Source of the DNA: Actinomycetota bacterium
GTDB lineage: Bacteria; Acidobacteriota; Blastocatellia; Chloracidobacteriales; Chloracidobacteriaceae
Direction of reading: 5' to 3'
Assembly (NCBI GenBank): GCA_013298335.1
Contig: JAAFHI010000328.1
Location: 1-5,148, forward strand
Length of the DNA stretch: 5,148 nt
How positions within the stretch are numbered: position 1 is the stretch's first letter; each line of letters starts with the position of its first letter. The notes beneath the pieces are model-generated. The model saw only the letters and a program-made list of their open reading frames with translations, was not told the origin of the DNA and ran no database searches. Positions 4,413 to 5,148 of the stretch are shown here, in pieces. The position numbers were made by a program, and so were the translations under genes.

Positions 4413-5148
4413 TCAGAATCGCTTCGTAAACCGCACGTCGAAACCGAAGTTGCCGCGCTGGTCGCGGATGCCGATGATCGAGAGGTCGTTCCGCAGGCGG
4501 TATTCGATGAGGATGATCTGTTCCTGCGCGGTGGCGAGATTCGTTGAAAACGTGATTGAAAGGTCCTTGGTGATGCGGCGACCGACCGTGAGGCGGGCGG
4601 TCGGAGAGTTGCCGCGTCCGACGAGGAGCGGGTCGATCTGGAAGCGGTTGATGCCGAAGAGGCGTCCGGTCTGTTCTTCGAGCCGTTCGGTGAGCAGTTC
4701 CGATAGAACGGTCGTGGCCGCGCTGACGCCGACCTGCTGGTTGACGGTCGGGGTGGAGAGTCCCTCGGGCGGAAGCGTGCCGGTCGCGAGCAGGGAAATG
4801 ACGCTCGATTCGGGCAGGCTCGGCTCGGACCGGAGCACCAGGCGGCGGTTTTCGTTGGTTCCGGTAATGCCGACGATGACGCGATAGCCCTTGATGACCG
4901 ATTCGGCCTGAATGTCGTAGAAGGTTTCCTCCGCGCGGCTTTCGGGCATGGTCACGACGCCCCGCGTAATCTGGAACCGGTCGTTGCGGAATTCGATCTG
5001 TCCGCGGGTGACGAGGATGCGACCGGAAATGTCGGGCTGGATGATCGACCCGCGCAGGCGCAGCGAGGCGGACCCGGCGACATCGGCGAAGTTGTTGCGG
5101 ATAAAGAGGGTTTCGGGCGCTTCGACGCGGATGTCGAGTGTCGTGAAG
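4413..5148 (-). CDS. tamB: TamB-like translocation/assembly protein, C-terminal part (DUF490)
   Basis: The last 244 residues of a protein whose start lies beyond the window. TamB spans the periplasm from an inner-membrane anchor and helps outer-membrane biogenesis with the BamA-like TamA, with a role in lipid transport. The fragment has the repeating beta-strand pattern of the family: LDIRVEAPETLFIRNN, SIIQPDISGRILVTRGQIEF, FDIQAE-like FYDIQAESVIKGY, then SEPSLPESSVISLLATG and the C-terminal barrel-like strands LTVGRRITKDLSITFSTN, IILIEYRLRNDLSI and FGFDVRFTKRF. It ends in phenylalanine, as many outer-membrane-interacting strands do. The frame is open to the window edge, so an internal GTG at 4955 is not a start. 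It converges on the methyltransferase-like gene. The symbol is by family; the full length is not visible. Confidence 0.88.
   Translation of the reverse strand, partial: FTTLDIRVEAPETLFIRNNFADVAGSASLRLRGSIIQPDISGRILVTRGQIEFRNDRFQITRGVVTMPESRAEETFYDIQAESVIKGYRVIVGITGTNENRRLVLRSEPSLPESSVISLLATGTLPPEGLSTPTVNQQVGVSAATTVLSELLTERLEEQTGRLFGINRFQIDPLLVGRGNSPTARLTVGRRITKDLSITFSTNLATAQEQIILIEYRLRNDLSIIGIRDQRGNFGFDVRFTKRF

Noticed and set aside
4413..4955. TamB-like gene starting at the GTG at 4955
   Set aside because: The frame continues to the window edge with typical TamB sequence (LDIRVEAPETLFIRNN), so the GTG is internal.

Overview
The window is GC-rich bacterial chromosome with four protein genes separated by repeat-filled spacers. 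The organism is probably an acidobacterium, perhaps of the Blastocatellia type. This rests on remembered family resemblance, not a search: the ECF sigma factor looks like the type common in Acidobacteriota and Planctomycetota, the TamB tail looks like acidobacterial TamB, and Shine-Dalgarno sequences are weak or absent at all three visible starts. The TamB tail also implies a diderm envelope.

Layout. Positions 1-277 hold no gene but a cluster of hairpins and copy 1 of a structured repeat. An ECF sigma factor gene lies at 278-841 on the minus strand. Positions 842-1180 form a divergent spacer with a 98-bp tandem duplication, each unit ending in CTGAC-type heptamers; the last heptamer array ends one base before the next ATG. 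A FAD-dependent amine/amino-acid oxidase-like gene (DAO family) follows at 1181-2359 (+). Positions 2360-2827 have no gene but carry repeat copies 2 and 3, arranged 5' end to 5' end, plus two further hairpins. A protein with a predicted signal peptide and a methyltransferase-like C-terminal domain lies at 2828-4303 (+). A 34-bp near-perfect inverted repeat made of heptamers overlaps its stop codon and separates it from the convergent 3' end of a tamB-like gene (4413 to the window end, minus strand, partial).

The four genes do not form an obvious pathway: they are divergent, widely spaced or convergent. The sigma factor has no neighbouring anti-sigma or kinase gene in the window. The TamB-like protein and the exported methyltransferase-like protein both point to envelope biology, but convergent orientation does not support co-transcription.

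The best candidate for something undescribed is the non-coding layer. One is a family of roughly 130-160-nt elements, three copies in 5 kb, each with three ordered hairpins and a conserved AT-rich tail; paired-base changes preserve the stems. The other is a heptamer repeat that sits exactly at gene edges. The exported methyltransferase-like protein is the most unusual protein-level observation.
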